This document shows, piece after piece, positions 25,623 to 34,286 of a stretch of 64,000 bases of DNA; the first letter of the stretch is position 1, and each line of letters begins with the position of its first letter. The translations under genes and the position numbers were made by a program. The notes below the pieces were generated by a model that worked only from the letters and a program-made list of their open reading frames with translations, was not told where the DNA came from and did no database searches. Origin of the DNA: Photobacterium lutimaris (GTDB lineage Bacteria > Pseudomonadota > Gammaproteobacteria > Enterobacterales > Vibrionaceae); NCBI RefSeq assembly GCF_003025555.1, contig NZ_PYMH01000012.1:1-64000 (forward strand), in the 5' to 3' direction.

Positions 25623-26396
25623 TTAGTAACCGCCTTCAGCGGCTTTTTCGCCTTCGCCAAGCGTGTTCAGAAGGTTAGCCAATAGGCTTGAAGCACCAAA
25701 ACGGTAGTGCATGTTATCTGCCCACTCAGCACCTAGAATGCGATCAGCCATGGCTAGGTATTGCTGTGCATCTTCCGCCGTACGAACACCACCAGCAGGC
25801 TTGAAACCAACGGTTTTCGCTACGCCCATGTCTTTGATCACGTTAAGCATGATTTCAGCGTACTCAGGGGTGGCGTTCACTGGCACTTTACCGGTAGACG
25901 TCTTGATGAAGTCAGCACCGGCTTTGATTGAAAGTTCAGAGGCTTTCTTGATTAGCTCTTCTGTTTTCAGCTCACCGGTTTCGATGATCACTTTCAGCAT
26001 AATGTCGCCACACGCGGCTTTACACTGCTTAACCAACTCAAAACCAACTTCTTCGTTGCCCGCCATTAGCGCGCGGTATGGGAATACTACGTCTACTTCA
26101 TCAGCACCGTAAGCAACAGCGGCTTTCGTTTCTGCAACCGCGATATCGATATCATCGTTACCGTGCGGGAAGTTAGTTACCGTAGCAATACGGACTTCAG
26201 GTGTACCCTGCTCACGAAGCTGCTTCTTAGCAACTGGGATAAAACGTGGGTAAATACATACGGCCGCTGTGTTACCTACCGGGCTCTTTGCGTTCTTACA
26301 CAACTCGATCACTTTTGCATCTGTGTCGTCGTCGTTCAGAGTGGTAAGGTCCATTAGTTTAAGTGCACGTAGTGCAGCCGCTTTCAATTCGCTCAT
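25623..26396 (-). CDS. deoC: Deoxyribose-phosphate aldolase
   Basis: 257 residues; cleaves deoxyribose-5-phosphate to glyceraldehyde-3-phosphate and acetaldehyde, the last step of deoxynucleoside catabolism. Class I aldolase motifs: DVVFPYRA, VIIETGEL, FIKTSTGKVP with the Schiff-base Lys, and GFKPAGGVRT with the second Lys. First gene of the deo operon, preceded by a 415-base region with a CRP-like site. Confidence 0.97.
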   Translation of the reverse strand: MSELKAAALRALKLMDLTTLNDDDTDAKVIELCKNAKSPVGNTAAVCIYPRFIPVAKKQLREQGTPEVRIATVTNFPHGNDDIDIAVAETKAAVAYGADEVDVVFPYRALMAGNEEVGFELVKQCKAACGDIMLKVIIETGELKTEELIKKASELSIKAGADFIKTSTGKVPVNATPEYAEIMLNVIKDMGVAKTVGFKPAGGVRTAEDAQQYLAMADRILGAEWADNMHYRFGASSLLANLLNTLGEGEKAAEGGY

Positions 26397-26811
26397 GACT
26401 ATCTCCAGTCCAATTAATTTCTACCAAGCTATGTGTCTACTAAGCATAGATACGCCTGACGGTACTGATTGCATCACCGCCAAACGGTCCGCTTAGGCGA
26501 ACAGTTGCCCCGACAACCAGCCATCTGTCGACGGGGTTACGGACTTGCTCCTTGAAGACTCAGGTAAACAATGCGTGAGCACTTTCCTGATTGCTATCCT
26601 TTTCACCGCATAGGAAGTGACCACAGTCACCGCCCAGCAAATACGCTGCCCTAGCCTTGCCTAGCGATAGGTAACACCATGATGGTGTTGACTAGAACAG
26701 CGAAAAACAATTTGTGATGGTGCCGCTCTATAATACCAAGCAGACCTAGCCGCCACCACGAAAGTTACGTTTCCCAGCGTGGACAATGTGTTTACCCAAC
26801 GAAAAGTAATG
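26397..26811. other. Long deo operon upstream region
   Basis: 415 non-coding bases upstream of deoC, read leftward. They contain a CRP-type site (26613-26634), a short inverted repeat AACACCA-TGA-TGGTGTT near 26672-26688, and a GC-rich stretch able to fold around 26480-26540. Control by CRP with CytR or DeoR is known for deo genes in E. coli; I do not see a convincing DeoR palindrome. Confidence 0.4.
26613..26634. promoter_or_regulatory. Candidate CRP site of the deo operon
   Basis: Core GTGA-CCACAG-TCAC at 26617-26630 is a perfect inverted repeat with the 6-base spacing of CRP sites. A weak -10 (TAGCAA) lies roughly 30 bases downstream on the minus strand, near class II geometry. The start point is about 190 bases from deoC, so a long leader would follow. 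Confidence 0.5.
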
Positions 26812-26982
26812 TCAGGTAAAGAACCGTTCGACGATCCACTGGTAGGCAACCCCCCCCACGTAGACACCGACAATGCCCATGACACCCGGGAGCACCGGGG
26901 GCGCCGGTATCGGCAGTTTAATCGCAGAAAACAACACTCCGACAATAAACCCAGCAATCACAGCCAGCAGTACTTCATTCAT
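26812..26982 (-). CDS. XapX-domain small membrane protein
   Basis: 56 residues: MNEVLLAVIAGFIVGVLFSA, then a Pro-rich turn (IKLPIPAPPVLPG) and a second hydrophobic segment (VMGIVGVYVGGVAYQWI). This two-segment layout with a Pro-rich middle is characteristic of XapX-domain proteins, named from a xanthosine-utilisation component. I chose the ATG at 26982, with AGAGA about 8 bases upstream; the frame is open much further but reads unlike protein. It lies between deoC and the nucleoside transporter, consistent with, but not proving, a nucleoside-related role. Confidence 0.75.
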   Translation of the reverse strand: MNEVLLAVIAGFIVGVLFSAIKLPIPAPPVLPGVMGIVGVYVGGVAYQWIVERFFT

Positions 26983-27141
26983 AATCATTTTCTCTGTCTG
27001 GTACAGCACAAAGAAAGTGTAGCCTGCCCCGCGATGAAAGTAATGGTAGCAAAGGGGGTTGGTAGAAACCGGAGCGCAATCGATTTTATGGCATTGAATA
27101 GAAACGTTGGAGGGAATGTTTACCATATGTGTTGAAAGGCG

Positions 27142-27197
27142 ATGGGCGATGGGCGATGGGCGATGGGCGATGGGCGATGGGCGATGGGCGATGGGCG
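27142..27197. repeat. Tandem array of heptamer ATGGGCG, 8 copies
   Basis: Eight uninterrupted perfect copies of the 7-base unit. The same unit forms a six-copy array at 44061. Intergenic, between the xapX-like gene and the transporter terminator. Confidence 0.95.
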
Positions 27198-27255
27198 AAT
27201 CAGAATTTTGTGAAGGATAAACCCTGTCAAGCTATTGCTTCAGCTCTTTGCTATA

Positions 27256-27283
27256 CCTCTAGCCTCTAGCCTCTAGCCTCTAG
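27256..27283. repeat. Tandem array of heptamer CCTCTAG, 4 copies
   Basis: Four perfect copies of a second, unrelated 7-base unit only 58 bases from the ATGGGCG array and directly before the transporter terminator. Confidence 0.95.
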
Positions 27284-27295
27284 CCAGAAAAACAA

Positions 27296-27322
27296 AAACG
27301 CCGCGGAAGACCGCGGCGTTTT
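27296..27322 (-). terminator. Terminator of the nucleoside transporter gene
   Basis: AACGCCGCGG / CCGCGGCGTT with loop AAGA and a T5 run on the minus strand, 24 bases after the stop codon. Confidence 0.9.
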
Positions 27323-27345
27323 ATCAGGTTATCAGCAGTCTGCGA

Positions 27346-28605
27346 TTAAGCAAGCGTGATGAATAGACCTGCGATTGTTGCAGACATTAGGTTAGAAAGC
27401 GTACCAGCGGCTACCGCTTTCATACCGAAACGTGCGATGTCGTGGCGACGGCTTGGTGCCAGACCACCTAGACCGCCCAGTAGGATTGCTACTGAAGACA
27501 GGTTAGCGAAACCACATAGTGCGAACGAGATGATAGCTTTCGTCTTATCAGAAAGAACAACCTCAGCACCTTCTGCTAGGTATGGGGCAAAGTTCAGGTA
27601 AGCAACGAATTCGTTAACTACCAGCTTCTGACCGATGAATGAACCAGCAATCGTTGCTTCTTCCCATGGCACACCGATTAGGAATGCAAGAGGAGAGAAA
27701 ACATAACCAAGGATAAGTTCAAGTGTCAGCTGCGGCATACCGAACCAACCACCGATGCCACCTAGCATACCGTTCACTAGGGCAATCAAGCCGATGAATG
27801 CTAGAAGCATTGCACCAACGTTCAGCGCAAGCTGCATACCAGAAGAGGCACCCGCTGCTGCTGCGTCGATAACGTTCGCTGGCTTGTCGTCAGCGTTGTT
27901 AGCATCGCTTGCTAGCTGCTCAACAGCTTCTTCAGTTTCAGGCTTGATGATCTTAGCAAATAGAAGACCACCCGGAGCTGCCATGAATGATGCGGCGATT
28001 AGGTACTCTAGAGGTACACCCATAGAGGCATAACCAGCAAGTACACCACCCGCTACAGACGCCAGACCACCACACATAACCGCGAACAGCTCAGACTGAG
28101 TCATTTTTGGTACGAACGGACGGATCACCAAAGGTGCTTCCGTTTGACCAACGAAGATATTAGCTGTTGCAGACATGGATTCGGCGCGAGATGTACCCAG
28201 TGCTTTCTGTAGACCACCACCTAGGATGTTGATCACTACCTGCATGATGCCCAGGTAGTAAAGTACGCTGATCAGTGCAGAGAAGAAAACGATTACTGGT
28301 AGTACGCGCAGGGCAAACACGAAGCCGCCACCGCCGAACACTTCAAACATTTTGTCTGAAGTCAGGCCACCGAATAGGAAGTTAATACCGTCGTTACCAT
28401 AAGCGATAACGTTGGCAACGGCTGTAGACATACCATACAGTACGTCACGGCCAACAGGTACATAAAGAACAAATGCACCTAAACAAAATTGAATGGCAAA
28501 TGCGCCACCCACTGTACGTAGATTAATAGCTTTACGGTTATCAGATAGAAGTACTGCAAGACCTAGCAGTACGACCATCCCAACCAGGCTCATAAACATG
28601 CTCAT
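27346..28605 (-). CDS. Concentrative nucleoside transporter (CNT/NupC family)
   Basis: 419 residues, polytopic inner-membrane carrier that imports nucleosides with a cation gradient. It is very close to V. cholerae vcCNT, whose structure showed a sodium-coupled trimer: NRKAINLRTVGGAFAIQF near the start, the re-entrant block GGGLQKALGTSRAESMSA, FVGQTEAPLVIRPFV (HP1/TM4 nucleoside site), LALNVGAMLLAFIGLIALV and NEFVAY. An acidic/Ala insert (about 228-250) separates the halves. Together with the deo genes it supplies and degrades nucleosides; its promoter resembles CytR-controlled promoters. Confidence 0.95.
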   Translation of the reverse strand: MSMFMSLVGMVVLLGLAVLLSDNRKAINLRTVGGAFAIQFCLGAFVLYVPVGRDVLYGMSTAVANVIAYGNDGINFLFGGLTSDKMFEVFGGGGFVFALRVLPVIVFFSALISVLYYLGIMQVVINILGGGLQKALGTSRAESMSATANIFVGQTEAPLVIRPFVPKMTQSELFAVMCGGLASVAGGVLAGYASMGVPLEYLIAASFMAAPGGLLFAKIIKPETEEAVEQLASDANNADDKPANVIDAAAAGASSGMQLALNVGAMLLAFIGLIALVNGMLGGIGGWFGMPQLTLELILGYVFSPLAFLIGVPWEEATIAGSFIGQKLVVNEFVAYLNFAPYLAEGAEVVLSDKTKAIISFALCGFANLSSVAILLGGLGGLAPSRRHDIARFGMKAVAAGTLSNLMSATIAGLFITLA

Positions 28606-28669
28606 AGTTTATGGCTTCCCTTTAGTTAAGTTGGCGTCTCGACAATTCGGCTCATTAAGAGTCCGGCGC

Positions 28670-28675
28670 ATTATA
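28670..28675 (-). promoter_or_regulatory. -10 element of the nucleoside transporter gene
   Basis: Perfect TATAAT on the minus strand, 64 bases before the start codon. A poor -35 (TTATTT at 18 bases) suggests activator dependence, in keeping with the two CRP-like sites upstream. Confidence 0.7.
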
Positions 28676-28696
28676 CTCATGCAGCGGCGGATAAAA

Positions 28697-28712
28697 TAAC
28701 GCCGACATCACA
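28697..28712. promoter_or_regulatory. Proximal CRP-like site (about -40)
   Basis: On the minus strand TGTGA-TGTCGG-CGTTA: one perfect half, one degenerate half. Its centre is about 40.5 bases before the start point predicted from the TATAAT box, the class II activator position. Confidence 0.5.
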
Positions 28713-28745
28713 GTTTGCAAGGAAAGAGAGTGAAAGTTCAATCCC

Positions 28746-28767
28746 AAATGTGAGGCCCATCACGATT
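28746..28767. promoter_or_regulatory. Distal CRP site (about -92)
   Basis: AAATGTGAGGCCCATCACGA contains TGTGA-N6-TCACG, an almost ideal CRP site with A/T flanks. It is centred 52 bases upstream of the proximal site, close to the separation seen in E. coli CytR/CRP promoters such as deoP2. Confidence 0.75.
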
Positions 28768-28768
28768 T

Positions 28769-28800
28769 AACGCAAACGATTTACGCAAACGTTTAATTTG
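28769..28800. promoter_or_regulatory. LacI-family (PurR/CytR-like) operator candidates
   Basis: Two direct copies of ACGCAAACG 14 bases apart; the second reads ACGCAAACGTTT, matching the left and centre of the PurR operator ACGCAAACGTTTTCGT. CytR and PurR are both LacI-family nucleoside/purine regulators. Which of them binds cannot be told from sequence. Confidence 0.45.
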
Positions 28801-28810
28801 TGACAACGCT

Positions 28811-29605
28811 TCATATCGGAATACGGAAAAGTTCAGCAGTGGTTAAGCTAGTTGCCTGCTTAATTTCCTGTTTGCTTTCCGTTCGGATTGCTGCCAGTTC
28901 ACCCAGCACCTTCACCAACCGATCGGGCCGGTTTGGCTCTCCTTGAAACCCAGCTACTGGCATATCGGGTGCATCCGTTTCAAGCAGCAATGCACCCAAT
29001 GGCAGTGCTGCTATTGTATGCCGAGTCTTATTGGCTCGGCGATATGTAATCGTTCCACCGACCCCAATTTTGATACCTAGATCAATAAGCTGCACCGCTT
29101 GTTGATGGCTGCCACTGAATCCATGGTACACCCCACCAGCAACAGGCATATTTTGCCTCAAAACCCGAAGCAATTCGGGAAAAGCCTTGCGGCAGTGGAG
29201 TATGACCGGTAATTCAAAGCGGTTAGCCAACTGTAACTGGGCTGCCAATAACGAAATCTGTTGATCCCGGTCGGCATTCACAATGGCAAAGTCTAGTCCA
29301 CATTCCCCGACAGCAACGCAATGTGATTGTTTTTTTTCTCGTTGCTCGGCCTCCATCGCAAGCTCAGATTCCAATTGAATCAAGGCATTGACATCATGCT
29401 CGGCACTGAAAAAAGGATGTAGCCCCAAGCCAAAATAAAGGTTGGGAAAACGAGCAGACAAGTCACGGATGGCCTGCCAGTTTCTCTGACCGACCGCCGG
29501 GATGATAATTTTCCCAACCCCAGCCTGATGCGATAATGCCAAGTAGTGTTCGGGATCATCACAAAACGGCGCAAAATCGAAGTGGCAATGGCTGTCAATC
29601 AGCAT
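28811..29605 (-). CDS. yjjV: TatD-family metal-dependent hydrolase YjjV
   Basis: 264 residues; TIM-barrel metal-dependent nuclease or hydrolase, cytosolic. TatD motifs: IDSHCHFD (HxH metal ligands), VGECGLDF with bridging Glu, VILHCRKA, VYHGFSGS and LLLETDAPDM. Closer to YjjV than to TatD by its GLGLHP region and short length; the substrate is unknown. It overlaps the preceding small gene by 11 bases and follows glgX-small gene in the same direction. Confidence 0.9.
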   Translation of the reverse strand: MLIDSHCHFDFAPFCDDPEHYLALSHQAGVGKIIIPAVGQRNWQAIRDLSARFPNLYFGLGLHPFFSAEHDVNALIQLESELAMEAEQREKKQSHCVAVGECGLDFAIVNADRDQQISLLAAQLQLANRFELPVILHCRKAFPELLRVLRQNMPVAGGVYHGFSGSHQQAVQLIDLGIKIGVGGTITYRRANKTRHTIAALPLGALLLETDAPDMPVAGFQGEPNRPDRLVKVLGELAAIRTESKQEIKQATSLTTAELFRIPI

Positions 29606-29777
29606 CGGGTTTGCCCTTTACTGTCCTACTCCCCAGCTTACCTTTGTTCGTTGGGTGGCGTGGGTCGTCACTGTCATAGCGTACAGGGGCGCAGCAACGA
29701 CGGTTTTCGGGCACGAGCCCCATTTTTTCACACCAGCGGTCATAGGCCGCTACCCCACGCTTAATCAACGACATCAT
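29595..29777 (-). CDS. Small basic protein (DUF5363-like)
   Basis: 60 residues: IKRGVAAYDRWCEKMGLVPENRRCCAPVRYD followed by a polar tail. The YDRWCEKMGLTPEN-type core with later Cys residues is seen in short Vibrionaceae proteins annotated as DUF5363, as far as I recall. Overlaps yjjV by 11 bases and starts 6 bases after glgX, so the three are probably co-transcribed. AGGA lies about 10 bases upstream of the first of two adjacent ATGs. Function unknown. Confidence 0.7.
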   Translation of the reverse strand: MMSLIKRGVAAYDRWCEKMGLVPENRRCCAPVRYDSDDPRHPTNKGKLGSRTVKGKPDAD

Positions 29778-29783
29778 GCCTAT

Positions 29784-31916
29784 CTATCCTGTTTTTACGG
29801 CCTTGGTGGCCTTGGCTACCATGACGATCATACTACGCCCGGTCGCCAAAATGGTATCGCGGGGATAAAGCGGTGCCTCCTCAATGGAATAAATATCATG
29901 GGGAGACGGCTTGGCGGTATTGATCACCAAATGCCAATCGCTGCAGTGACGATCCGGCAGGGTAAACTCGAGAGGATCCCAAAAGGCATTGCACACCACG
30001 TACAGCTCATCCTGGGTGATCGGGTGATACACCGTCAGCGCGATGGAGTGGGAGCTTTCCGACCAGTCCGGCTGCTCGGGTTGGATCCCGTGCCAACGGA
30101 TCCCGACATCCTCCAGCACAGAATTGAGCGACATATGCATATTCCAGTCAATGGTTGGCTCGGCGGTACGCAGTTGGCTGAGCAGAGTGACAAAGCGTAG
30201 CAAGTCACTGTGGGTATCGACCAAGCGCCAGTCAAACCAGCTGAGTTCATTGTCCTGGCAATAGGCGTTGTTATTACCCTGCTGGGTACGGCGGACTTCA
30301 TCGCCCATATTGAGCATCGGCGTACCGAGCGCCAAGAACAATGTCGCCAGCATGTTCTTGCACTGCCTATGCCGCAACGACTCTATCTCTGTAATATCCG
30401 TCGGCCCTTCGACCCCGTAGTTACTCGATACATTATGGTTGTCACCATCACGGTTGCCCTCACCGTTCGCTTCATTATGTTTCTCGCTGTAGCTCACTAA
30501 GTCATTGAGGGTAAATCCATCATGGGCGCAGATAAAGTTCACCGAGCGATGCGGTGAGTGGTGGCGGCTACAGTACATGTCCGGAGAGCCCAGGATCCTT
30601 GAAGCAAACCGGCTAACATAACCGACATCACCTCGCCAAAACGCCCTGACATCGTCACGGAACTTGCCGTTCCATTCGTTCCAGCGATCACCGATAAACG
30701 ACCCCACCTGATACAACCCAGCGGCATCCCATGCCTCGGCGATGATCTTGGTACTACACAAGATAGGATCGGAGTCGATCGACCACAGCAGCGGCGGCTC
30801 TTTCATCGGATGGCCCTGGCTATCGCGGGCGAGGACAGAGGCCAAATCAAACCGAAACCCGTCAACGTGCATCTCAGTCACCCAGTAATGCAGGGCATCG
30901 ATGATCATCCGGCGCAGGACGCTATGGTTGGCGTTGCAGGTATTGCCACAGCCACTGTAGTTACCGTATTGGCCCGTTTCCTTGTCCAGCAGATAATAAG
31001 CGCCATTTTGTAGCCCTTTGAAGCAGAAGGTCGGCCCGTGCTCATCCCCTTCCGAGGTATGGTTGAACACCACATCGAGGATCACCTCAATATCGGCTTT
31101 ATGCAACTCACGCACCAAAGTCTTGAATTCATCGATGGCACTGAGCGGGGCCTTCTCGACGCTGTAGTCAGCATGGACAGCAAAGAAGTTGATCGGGCTA
31201 TAGCCCCAGTAGTTATCACGCCCTTCAGGTGCATCATCGACATCAAACTGCTGAACCGGCATCAATTCAACGGCCGTCACCCCGAGCGATTTCAAATACG
31301 GAATTTTCTCGATGATCCCAGAGAAGGTGCCTTGCTTGGCCTTCACCACACCGGAAGAGGGATGGCGGGTAAATCCGGCGACATGCATTTCATAGATGAT
31401 GGTATCGGTGAGAGAGTGGCGAGGGGCGACATCACCTTGCCAGTCGAAATCACAGTGATCGACCACAATGCTCTTCATGCAGGCATCCATGTTATCGCCC
31501 GACCCGATAGCCCGCTGGCGGTTGTAGTTGCGACCAAAGCCTATCGCCTGACTATAGGGGTCAATTAACACTTTCTCGCAGTCGAAACGCAGTCCACGCT
31601 CAGGTATCCATGGGCCATCAACCTGAAAGCCGTAGTACTGACCATGGCCGATATGACCTACAAAGATAAACCAATAATGACCACGCTTGTGCAGTGCGGG
31701 ACTCAGCTCAAAGGAACGGGAAGGCCCCGTTGCATCGGCATTGGCAAACAGGTGCAAGGTTACCCGGGTGGCATCTTTGGAATAAACACTGAAGTTAACC
31801 CCTCCCTCGCGAACCGACGAGCCGAGCGGGAATGCCTCGCCGGGTAAGGTATAAATCTGATTGTCTGCCGCCAACGCGGTACTGAGCGAGATTCCGAGCT
31901 CATTGACCCTGTTCAT
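29784..31916 (-). CDS. glgX: Glycogen debranching enzyme GlgX
   Basis: 710 residues; hydrolyses alpha-1,6 branches of glycogen limit dextrin. An N-terminal carbohydrate-binding/early-set domain (about 20-140) precedes the GH13 barrel with MHVDGFRFDLASV (nucleophile Asp), IIAEAWDAAG (acid/base Glu) and FICAHDGFTLNDLVSY (third acidic site). Start placed at 31916 (MNRVNELGIS) with AGAAGGA upstream; a 19-residue longer frame lacks support. No other glg gene is adjacent, so here it is separate from a glycogen operon. Confidence 0.93.
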   Translation of the reverse strand: MNRVNELGISLSTALAADNQIYTLPGEAFPLGSSVREGGVNFSVYSKDATRVTLHLFANADATGPSRSFELSPALHKRGHYWFIFVGHIGHGQYYGFQVDGPWIPERGLRFDCEKVLIDPYSQAIGFGRNYNRQRAIGSGDNMDACMKSIVVDHCDFDWQGDVAPRHSLTDTIIYEMHVAGFTRHPSSGVVKAKQGTFSGIIEKIPYLKSLGVTAVELMPVQQFDVDDAPEGRDNYWGYSPINFFAVHADYSVEKAPLSAIDEFKTLVRELHKADIEVILDVVFNHTSEGDEHGPTFCFKGLQNGAYYLLDKETGQYGNYSGCGNTCNANHSVLRRMIIDALHYWVTEMHVDGFRFDLASVLARDSQGHPMKEPPLLWSIDSDPILCSTKIIAEAWDAAGLYQVGSFIGDRWNEWNGKFRDDVRAFWRGDVGYVSRFASRILGSPDMYCSRHHSPHRSVNFICAHDGFTLNDLVSYSEKHNEANGEGNRDGDNHNVSSNYGVEGPTDITEIESLRHRQCKNMLATLFLALGTPMLNMGDEVRRTQQGNNNAYCQDNELSWFDWRLVDTHSDLLRFVTLLSQLRTAEPTIDWNMHMSLNSVLEDVGIRWHGIQPEQPDWSESSHSIALTVYHPITQDELYVVCNAFWDPLEFTLPDRHCSDWHLVINTAKPSPHDIYSIEEAPLYPRDTILATGRSMIVMVAKATKAVKTG

Positions 31917-32008
31917 GCCATTTTCCTTCTGATCACTGCGCACCAGCGTGCATAACCAGAATAGTAGACCCAATAGCGACAGGGGGAGGCCAGCTTCACA
32001 AAAAGTAT

Positions 32009-32036
32009 AAAAAAAGCCGTCACAATGTGACGGCTT
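32009..32036 (-). terminator. Terminator of prfC
   Basis: AAGCCGTCAC / GTGACGGCTT with a 3-base loop and a T7 run on the minus strand, 35 bases after the prfC stop. Confidence 0.9.
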
Positions 32037-32071
32037 CTTGCTAGAACATGATGCCAGCGGCTTGCGGGCGA

Positions 32072-33652
32072 TTAGTGCTCGCGGGTCGCACGGAAGTCAA
32101 CATCAGGGAAACGCTCTTTGGCCAGGTTCAGGTTAACCATGGTTGGTGCGATGTAAGACAGGTTATCACCGCCATCCAGCGCCAGGTTAGACTGGTTCTT
32201 ACGCTTGAATTCTTCCAGCTTCTTGCTGTCGCCACATTCTACCCAGCGAGCCGTTGCCACGTTAACGCCTTCATAGATAGCTTCAACGTTGTACTCGGCT
32301 TTCAGACGGGCAACCACCACGTCAAACTGAAGTACACCGACCGCACCAACGATCAAGTCGTTGTTCTGCAACGGACGGAATACCTGTACCGCGCCTTCTT
32401 CTGACAGCTGAACCAGGCCTTTAAGCAACTGCTTCTGCTTCAGTGGATCTTTCAGGCGGATACGACGGAACAGTTCAGGCGCAAAGTTAGGAATACCAGC
32501 AAACTTCAGGTTTTCACCTTGGGTGAAGGTATCACCAATCTGGATAGTACCGTGGTTGTGCAAGCCAATAATGTCACCAGCATATGCTTTTTCAGCACGT
32601 GCACGATCACCCGCCATGAAGGTCACGGCATCAGAAATACTGACATTTTTACCGGTACGGACATGGTTCATTTTCATGCCCTGGTTGTAAGTACCCGATA
32701 CGATACGCATAAACGCAATACGGTCACGGTGCTTTGGATCCATGTTTGCTTGGATCTTGAATACGAAGCCAGAGAATTTCTCTTCCTTCGCTTCAACATC
32801 ACGCTCATTGGCTTTACGAGTTTGTGGCGCTGGCGCCCACTTCGTCAGGCCATCAAGCATGTGGTCGACACCGAAGTTACCCAGTGCCGTACCGAAATAA
32901 ACAGGCGTTAGCTCACCAGCAAGGAAAAGCTCGTGATCAAACTCAGGACACGCGCCAATCACCAGCTCAAGCTCGTCGCGGACGCTGGCAGCAAGATCAT
33001 CGCCCACAGCGGCATCCAGCTCTGGGTTATCAAGACCTTTGATGATACGTACTTCCTGAATTTCATGGCCATGGCCAGATTCATACAGGATCGTTTCATC
33101 ACGGTGGATGTGGTAAACACCCTTGAATTCTTTACCGCAACCAATCGGCCATGAAATCGGTGAACAAGCCATGCCAAGCTCGCTTTCAACTTCATCAAGC
33201 ACTTCCATTGGATCACGCACATCACGGTCCAATTTGTTCATGAAAGTGACGATTGGCGTATCACGCAGACGGGTCACTTCCATCAGTTTGCGGGTACGAT
33301 CCTCGACACCTTTCGCGGCATCGATAACCATCAGACATGAGTCAACAGCGGTAAGCGTACGGTAGGTATCTTCCGAGAAGTCTTCGTGCCCCGGGGTATC
33401 CAGCAGGTTAACCAAACAATCATTGTATGGGAACTGCATCACCGACGTGGTCACCGAGATACCACGTTCTTTTTCCATCTCCATCCAGTCAGACTTAGCA
33501 TGCTGGTTTGAGCCACGGCCTTTAACCGTACCGGCTTTCTGGATAGCGTTTCCGAATAGCAGTACTTTTTCGGTAATGGTTGTTTTACCCGCATCCGGGT
33601 GAGAAATGATGGCAAACGTACGACGTTTGTTCACTTCAGATAGAAAAGACAT
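32072..33652 (-). CDS. prfC: Peptide chain release factor 3
   Basis: 526 residues; GTPase that removes RF1/RF2 from ribosomes after termination. G-domain motifs: SHPDAGKTT (P-loop), DTPGHEDF (G3), and NKLDRD (G4), followed by domain II and a C-terminal domain. The frame runs on upstream to 33805, but the start at 33652 (MSFLSEVNKRRTFAI) matches family length (E. coli 529). Confidence 0.96.
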   Translation of the reverse strand: MSFLSEVNKRRTFAIISHPDAGKTTITEKVLLFGNAIQKAGTVKGRGSNQHAKSDWMEMEKERGISVTTSVMQFPYNDCLVNLLDTPGHEDFSEDTYRTLTAVDSCLMVIDAAKGVEDRTRKLMEVTRLRDTPIVTFMNKLDRDVRDPMEVLDEVESELGMACSPISWPIGCGKEFKGVYHIHRDETILYESGHGHEIQEVRIIKGLDNPELDAAVGDDLAASVRDELELVIGACPEFDHELFLAGELTPVYFGTALGNFGVDHMLDGLTKWAPAPQTRKANERDVEAKEEKFSGFVFKIQANMDPKHRDRIAFMRIVSGTYNQGMKMNHVRTGKNVSISDAVTFMAGDRARAEKAYAGDIIGLHNHGTIQIGDTFTQGENLKFAGIPNFAPELFRRIRLKDPLKQKQLLKGLVQLSEEGAVQVFRPLQNNDLIVGAVGVLQFDVVVARLKAEYNVEAIYEGVNVATARWVECGDSKKLEEFKRKNQSNLALDGGDNLSYIAPTMVNLNLAKERFPDVDFRATREH

Positions 33653-33839
33653 AACGTTGATAATCCTGTGAGAGATTTCTCTGATTGAACCCGCAACGGC
33701 CATGTGTAACACACAGCGGCAGGCTCCAATGTGTTTTTTTAGGGTGCAGGCCCCAAAGATGGCGGAATTATACGCAAACTCCAGCCAAAGAGACAGTGCT
33801 AACACTATGGGGGCAGCGCAAAGTAAACTTAGCGACTCG

Positions 33840-34286
33840 TCACATCATCATATAAGTCATGATTAATGCATCTTCGCGGCCATCCGGTGCGGGATAATAG
33901 CCTTCACGGCGGTTTATTTCATTGAAACCCAAAGATTCATACAACTGATAAGCGCGTTGGTTGCTTGCCCTGACTTCCAGCCATACATCTTGCGCATTCA
34001 GTTGCTCAAGTTGTGACAGGAAACCTTCCAGCAATAGCTTTCCGTACCCCTTGCCCTGAAAGGCTGGGTCGATAGCAATATTGAGCAAGGTGGCTTCTCC
34101 TGCGACCAGTTGGCCAAAACAATACCCCGCCAGCTGGCCATCGATCTCCAGCGCATAATTGGCTGCGATCTTATTGGGTGCCTTGCGGATCATCGATTCC
34201 GCCCAAGGGTACATGTGAGCGGCCTGCTCGATACGCCAAACATCATCCAGGTGATGTGGCGCTAGTAAAACGATATTATGCGTCAT
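33840..34286 (-). CDS. rimI: Ribosomal protein S18 alanine N-acetyltransferase
   Basis: 148 residues; GNAT enzyme that acetylates the N-terminal Ala of ribosomal protein S18. Acetyl-CoA motif A is AIDPAFQGKGYGKLLL; RASNQRAYQLYESLGFNEI and REGYYPAPDGREDALIM are characteristic of RimI. Overlaps holD by 11 bases, the same holD-rimI pair as in E. coli. Confidence 0.95.
   Translation of the reverse strand: MTHNIVLLAPHHLDDVWRIEQAAHMYPWAESMIRKAPNKIAANYALEIDGQLAGYCFGQLVAGEATLLNIAIDPAFQGKGYGKLLLEGFLSQLEQLNAQDVWLEVRASNQRAYQLYESLGFNEINRREGYYPAPDGREDALIMTYMMM

Noticed and set aside
27142..27197. CRISPR array or coding repeat in the ATGGGCG array
   Set aside because: Seven-base units without spacers cannot be a CRISPR, and the open frames through the array arise only because a heptamer repeat without stop codons is open in all phases.
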